DNA of 5,548 nucleotides from a bacterium (GTDB lineage: Bacteria > SZUA-182). Shown piece by piece: positions 5,243-5,548 of the stretch. The DNA is taken from contig QIFF01000044.1 of assembly GCA_003230635.1 (NCBI GenBank), positions 1-5,548 on the forward strand, read 5' to 3'. A program made the position numbers and the translations under genes. Position 1 is the first letter of the stretch, and every line of letters begins with the position of its first letter. The notes under the pieces were generated by a model, which had not been told where the DNA came from, did not search any database, and was given only the letters and a program-made list of their open reading frames with translations.

Positions 5243-5548
5243 TTATTTCTTGTCCTTCTGTCCCTGCGCCCTTATCTCGGCCTTGGTCTGGCGGATCCAG
5301 TGGATAATCGGGCGCCGGGCCGGGCAGACATAGCTGCAGCAGCCGCACTCCAGGCAGAACATAACGTGGTTGGCCCCAGCCTCGCTAAACATGCCGTGCT
5401 CGGCATAGACACTAAACAGATTGGGCAGCAAAAGGCAGGGACAGTAGGCCACGCAATTGCCGCAGCGGATGCAGGTACTATAATCCGCAGGTTGCACCTC
5501 GTCCGCCAGTTGCACCAGAATGCCGGAGGTGCCCTTGAGCACCGGCAC
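5243..5548 (-). CDS. rnfC: Rnf complex NADH-site subunit RnfC (C-terminal part, 5' end outside window)
   Basis: RnfC is the peripheral subunit that carries the NAD(H) and FMN sites and two 4Fe-4S clusters. Only the last 101 codons lie in the window; the frame is open at the right edge, so the GTG at 5548 is an internal Val. The fragment opens with the conserved VPVLKGTSGILV. Two cluster motifs follow: CIRCGNCVAYCP (fragment Cys26, 29, 32, 36) and CLECGCCSYVCP (Cys65, 68, 71, 75), then the family ending ARRPIIHWIRQTKAEI. Extra cysteines at Cys38 and Cys70 are not part of the usual spacing. The C-terminus looks complete, ending with TAA at 5245-5243, so the downstream insertion has not truncated it. 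RnfC is normally followed closely by rnfD; here about 750 nt intervene. Confidence 0.96.
   Translation of the reverse strand: MPVLKGTSGILVQLADEVQPADYSTCIRCGNCVAYCPCLLLPNLFSVYAEHGMFSEAGANHVMFCLECGCCSYVCPARRPIIHWIRQTKAEIRAQGQKDKK

Overview
The window reads almost entirely on the minus strand. It holds most of an Rnf (ferredoxin:NAD+ oxidoreductase, ion-pumping) operon in the order rnfC-D-G-E-A-B. As I recall, this order is typical of Clostridia and related anaerobes, whereas Proteobacteria use ABCDGE. Together with an RnfB carrying several ferredoxin-type clusters, it suggests an anaerobic Firmicutes-type bacterium of roughly 50-55% GC. That placement is inference; there is no rRNA or other marker here.

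Layout in transcription order, right to left. The C-terminal end of rnfC (5548-5243) is followed by a 117-nt spacer with a palindromic repeat. Next comes an unexpected AT-rich gene (5125-4499) encoding a zinc-ribbon protein with a HEPN-like R-x4-H motif. Then rnfD (4493-3519), rnfG (3522-2926), rnfE (2923-2333) and rnfA (2329-1754) are packed with overlaps or gaps of a few bases. A 94-nt spacer with a second palindrome precedes rnfB (1659-877). A small HicB-like antitoxin gene (830-627) follows, then a third palindrome. The window ends in a precorrin-2 dehydrogenase/sirohydrochlorin ferrochelatase gene (start 532) that runs off the left edge. No plus-strand gene is supported.

The Rnf proteins form one membrane machine. 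RnfB and RnfC carry iron-sulfur clusters for ferredoxin and NAD chemistry, RnfA and RnfE hold a cluster inside the membrane, and RnfD and RnfG carry covalent FMN. Here both FMN acceptor motifs end in serine where the family usually has threonine. The siroheme gene downstream is a separate tetrapyrrole pathway gene that may share the transcript.

Three features go beyond a standard rnf operon. First, the foreign-looking HEPN-like gene sits between rnfC and rnfD. Second, three sequence-unrelated inverted-repeat elements share one architecture: an outward-facing GTAG followed by a small hairpin, twice, in opposite orientation, as in REP doublets moved by RAYT transposases. Third, one of these elements forms the last codons and the stop of the hicB-like gene.
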